From: Blastocladiella britannica
Taxonomy: Eukaryota > Blastocladiomycota > Blastocladiomycetes > Blastocladiales > Blastocladiaceae
Direction of reading: 5' to 3'
Assembly (NCBI GenBank): GCA_025349905.2
Contig: MU625155.1
Coordinates: 1 to 10,488 of the forward strand
Length of the DNA stretch: 10,488 nucleotides
Below are positions 7,684 through 10,488 of this stretch, in pieces (positions within the stretch are counted from its first letter, which is position 1; every line of letters starts with the position of its first letter). The position numbers and the translations under genes are program-made. The notes beneath the pieces were generated by a model. That model was not told where the DNA came from. It ran no database searches and was given only the letters and a program-made list of their open reading frames with translations.

Positions 7684-9998
7684 CTACTTGGCACCGCGAG
7701 GAAGAGTTGACGCGTCAGGAAGCGCCGGCGCAGTGCGCACAATTGTGCCAGACGCGCCGGCTGCTTTGGAAGTGATCGTGCCCTTTCCAGCCGCGGTCGC
7801 CATCGATTGCGCTCCGCCAGAGTTTGCCTGCGAATGCGACTGGGACTGGGTGGCGGTGTTCATCCGTTGGTGGAAGAGCTTCTTCAGCTGGCGTCTACAA
7901 TTTATGGCAAGTGAGCTATGCGGACTTCGAAAAAAAGAGCTGAAGAAACAAACCGGACGAAAATGCGCTCGGGCGACAACGCCGTCCGGGCCTTGGCCAC
8001 CAACTTCCAGTACACCGCAAACACGACCACGACCGCCGCCGTGGCGCCCATAATGACGCCGTAGAACCCGCGGTCCTGAGCCGTGGTGGTCAACGGACCC
8101 ACCAGTCCAAATACCGTGGCAATGATCGCCCCGACGGCAGCACCCGTGCGGCCCAGCGGTGACGTGAACGGGCGCGGGAGCGTCGGCAACCGTCTCTGTA
8201 CGACAATGTATGCGGCAAACAGGAGCGCGTAGGTCGCAAACGCGACCCAGCCCGATACTTTCAAGATATTGAGCGACAACAATGCGCCGCCGGACGGGCA
8301 TAGAGGGTCGGTGGACCCGATCGTGTCGTTGCTGGTCGCAAACGCGTACCCGGCTTGCACGAGCGCTGCGATCGCCACCTGGATCACGGCGGCAAGTACC
8401 GTCGCGTAGAACGGGGACCCGTGTTTGGTGGTGATGGAGATTTTGGATGGGATCACGCCCGACCTTTATATCATTTTTGCTGAGTTTGGGCCACCTACGA
8501 CAGAATAAAATAAGAAAAGTATACCGCGAGAGCGTGTAAATATGGCGCGCCGCCGCAAAAGTACTAGTCGTCAGCGAAACATAAACAGGCGGCAACAACG
8601 TAAGAATGATCAGCGCCGACGAAATGGGTCCCGTGGGCCCGACAAACACGCCGTTGGCGTACGATGCCGGGTCGCACGCGTCCGGAAGCGCCGTCAGCGT
8701 TGCGGGAAGCCGCGCGCACGCGAGCTTGATCACGCGGTCGAGGATTGGGTGGTCGGTCACTGCAAAGATCGCTAGGTACGGGTCCGAGGCCGCAGGCGCG
8801 GCGGCAACGCACAGAATCCCGAACGCGACGAGCATCCCGGTGGCCCAGAGGACGGATTTCGGCGCGCGGCTGTCGTATAGATTGGACTTTGTTTCCTCGG
8901 CCGTCACTGGGAACGCCTCGATCCCGACGTAGAGCCTTTTATATTTTGATATGAGACCTCCATTTTCACAAAGAATCAAAATACAATGATCATACCAGCA
9001 CGCAAATGGAAACGCCTGCACAATGCCCTTCCACGATACCTGTGCCATGGGCCCGTCCCCCATTGAGCACGTAGACGTGACCAACGTACTACTGCTACCA
9101 GCGACAGCAGTCGGCGGATACGCTTCCTTTCCAAATACCATCATGGCAATAGCAAACATGATTAGCAACAAGCACGAGTACACTGACAGCGCAACCGTAG
9201 ACCGGAAAAAGAATTTCGGGTTCCAGTGCGAGGCGACCATGACGATTGAGAAGATGATCCACCAGATCACGGTTGGTACGCTGGTAGAGTTCGGAATGAT
9301 GGTCACAATAAAGTTGCTTAGAGAGTTGAGCACCGTGGCACTTAACACCGTGTACGAGATGGCGTAGACGAGGCCCGTGAAGGCGCCGACGCCCGAGTTG
9401 AAGGCCGCTTGCGCAAATGCTGCTGGACCCGACGCGAAGGGGAGCGCGGACGCCAGCTCAGCGACCGACAACGCTAGGGCAACGTACATGATGGTACATA
9501 GCACAAACGCAATCACGAAATTGGAGTAGCCAAAGAGGATCCCTGTTCTCATAACCGTTTTTAATGGTTTTGGAGTTGCGGTCACAAAAGAAATGATCGA
9601 GTACCAGTCTGCCATCCAACAAAGGGGCCGGAAATGACAATTCCTAAAATGAAAGACGAATTGGGAATTGGCTGTAAGTGGGAAAATTGTACATCAGCGA
9701 AGCAACGACGACGGATCGGACACGATCGCTCAGTAATGATGATAAAACGGAAAGACAAAGCACCGATAATGTATGCCCAGAGATCCCAGTGCCCGGCAAA
9801 CGGCTCCATCAGCTTGCGGCACGCGAGATACGCAGCATTCTCCTGATCGGGCGTGGTGGACGGCCGAGGATCTTGGCCAGGGGTAGCCGGCGATTTTTGC
9901 GACTGCTGCTGTTGGAGAAGAGCGGCCGAGAGTTTGGTTTGGACGCTCGCGGCACGCGAAATGGAGCGCGTCGTCGAAGCCGCACCAGCTGCTGACAT
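7684..9998 (-). CDS. APC-superfamily amino-acid/ethanolamine-type permease, 650 aa, six exons
   Basis: Exons on the minus strand are 9998-9764, 9643-9605, 9542-8996, 8935-8525, 8463-7954 and 7894-7684. The introns are GT-AG, of 120, 62, 60, 61 and 59 nt, and the phases close exactly to 651 codons including TAG. Each junction restores family sequence: IIG|IVISGPFVGW (residues 77-89), TG|ILFGYSNF (91-98), CW|LYVGIEAFPVTAEET (273-289) and LSR|SGVIPSK (409-417). TM1 ISG and TM6 GIEAFP match the unwound substrate-binding helices of APC transporters. The TM2-3 region (SVAELASALPFASGPAAFAQAAF) is closest to ethanolamine/amino-acid permeases of family 2.A.3. About twelve membrane segments are expected. 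The Ser/Gln-rich N-tail (1-70) and Ser/Ala-rich C-tail (about 575-650) look disordered and cytosolic. The start is the first ATG in frame; the codon four upstream is TTG. The substrate is not determinable. A continuous 643-codon frame here is an artefact: it reads through the introns and leaves the true frame after residue 411. Confidence 0.92.
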
Positions 9999-10125
9999 TG
10001 TGTGGATCAAACGAGCGATGTGGGGGGAAAATGGGTCAATCGGTGAATAATTCGTAGTGGGAGATACGAGCGCCTAAACAAACCGTTCGGGAGTCGCAAG
10101 TGTGCAGGAAGGACGGTCCGATCCG
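9999..10125. promoter_or_regulatory. Upstream region of the permease gene
   Basis: These 127 bp separate the permease ATG from the stop of the possible right-edge gene. They contain GAATTATTC at about 10043-10051 as the only AT-rich element near the start. No clear TATA or CCAAT box is visible. Confidence 0.25.
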
Positions 10126-10488
10126 TTAGCTTTCTTTGCAATGTGAAAAGATCAACGAAATCAACAAAATTTTATCGAACACGGAAATCCAAGGAAATGG
10201 GAAGCGCTGAAACAACGTGATCTCGATCCTGTACAACTGCTGTACAGATATGCCAAAAGGAAAGGCAAATCGAGAGTGGGTGGGGTATAAGCCCGTTTGA
10301 AAGGTTGAAGGGGGGCCAAACTATGACATGGCCCGAGGGAGAGGAGAAAAGAAGGGAAGAAAAAAGGAAAGGCCGTCACTGGTGCAGAGGCCTCGGCCGC
10401 CTCCGCCAAACGAACCAACAGCGCCGACGGCTCCCTCGCACACAAGGCCGCCCCGCACACGTCCCAGAGTTGGTCCCGCGCGGCAGCC
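10126..10488 (-). CDS. Possible last two exons of an unknown gene entering from the right edge
   Basis: From the right edge the minus strand is open with high GC3 (ARDQLWDVCGAALCAREPSA, then an Ala/Glu-rich helix-like stretch) to ACCA|GTGACG at 10380/10379. A pyrimidine-rich segment ending TCATAG gives an intron of 59 nt (10379-10321), the same length class as confirmed introns nearby. Splicing in phase 0 opens 64 more codons (FGPPSTFQTGLYPTHSRF, later VQQLYRIEITLFQRF) to TAA at 10126-10128. I recognise no domain. Without splicing the frame also stays open to 10161, and the plus strand is open too (a Ser/Ala-rich reading with high GC3 in 10370-10488), so strand and structure are uncertain. 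Confidence 0.3.
10229..10247. repeat. 7-bp inverted repeat CTGTACA-N5-TGTACAG
   Basis: The arms CTGTACA (10229-10235) and TGTACAG (10241-10247) are perfect reverse complements around ACTGC. This could form a small hairpin in a transcript of either strand or be a dyad binding site. It lies in the candidate last exon of the right-edge gene. Confidence 0.35.

Noticed and set aside
7902..8456. A separate small membrane protein on the minus strand
   Set aside because: It is exon 5 of the permease plus read-through of the following intron. Its apparent start is an internal codon.

Overview
The window reads as nuclear DNA of a zoosporic, chytrid-like fungus. Genes carry short GT-AG introns (59-64 nt, one of 120 nt), intergenic DNA holds long A/T homopolymers, and neither operons nor ribosome binding sites are visible. 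The tryptophan-bearing ankyrin-like proteins with F-box-like N-termini resemble families I associate with Blastocladiomycota (Allomyces, Catenaria, Blastocladiella). That placement is inference; nothing here is a phylogenetic marker.

Layout. (1) 1-131, minus: the first 43 codons of an F-box-like gene running off the left edge. (2) 132-1211: about 1.1 kb with no convincing gene, with homopolymers, a dense GATC cluster and two CGCCAAT boxes. (3) 1212-3047, minus: an intact single-exon gene for a 611-residue protein with about ten ankyrin-like, Trp-containing units. (4) 3383-4696, minus: a second F-box-like/ankyrin-like gene interrupted by one in-frame TAA. (5) 4697-4896: a short divergent intergenic region. 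(6) 4897-7608, plus: a decayed locus. Its 3' part encodes the second helicase lobe of an SNF2-type ATPase plus a Cys-rich segment, in four reading frames joined by three frameshifts and one good intron. The Walker A/DEAH lobe is absent. (7) 7684-9998, minus: a six-exon APC-family amino-acid/ethanolamine-type permease whose exon phases close exactly to 650 residues. (8) 10126-10488, minus: a possible last two exons of another gene entering from the right.

The genes do not form a pathway. The three minus-strand F-box/ankyrin-like genes look like a local group of a lineage-expanded family, probably substrate receptors or scaffolds. The permease is an ordinary plasma-membrane transporter, and the helicase locus looks like a relic. 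No RNA gene, CRISPR array or intact transposon was seen. The most useful results are gene models not apparent from single-frame reading: the left-edge F-box start, the permease splice structure, and the fragmented helicase with its lesions. I see no convincing evidence of a new biological system.
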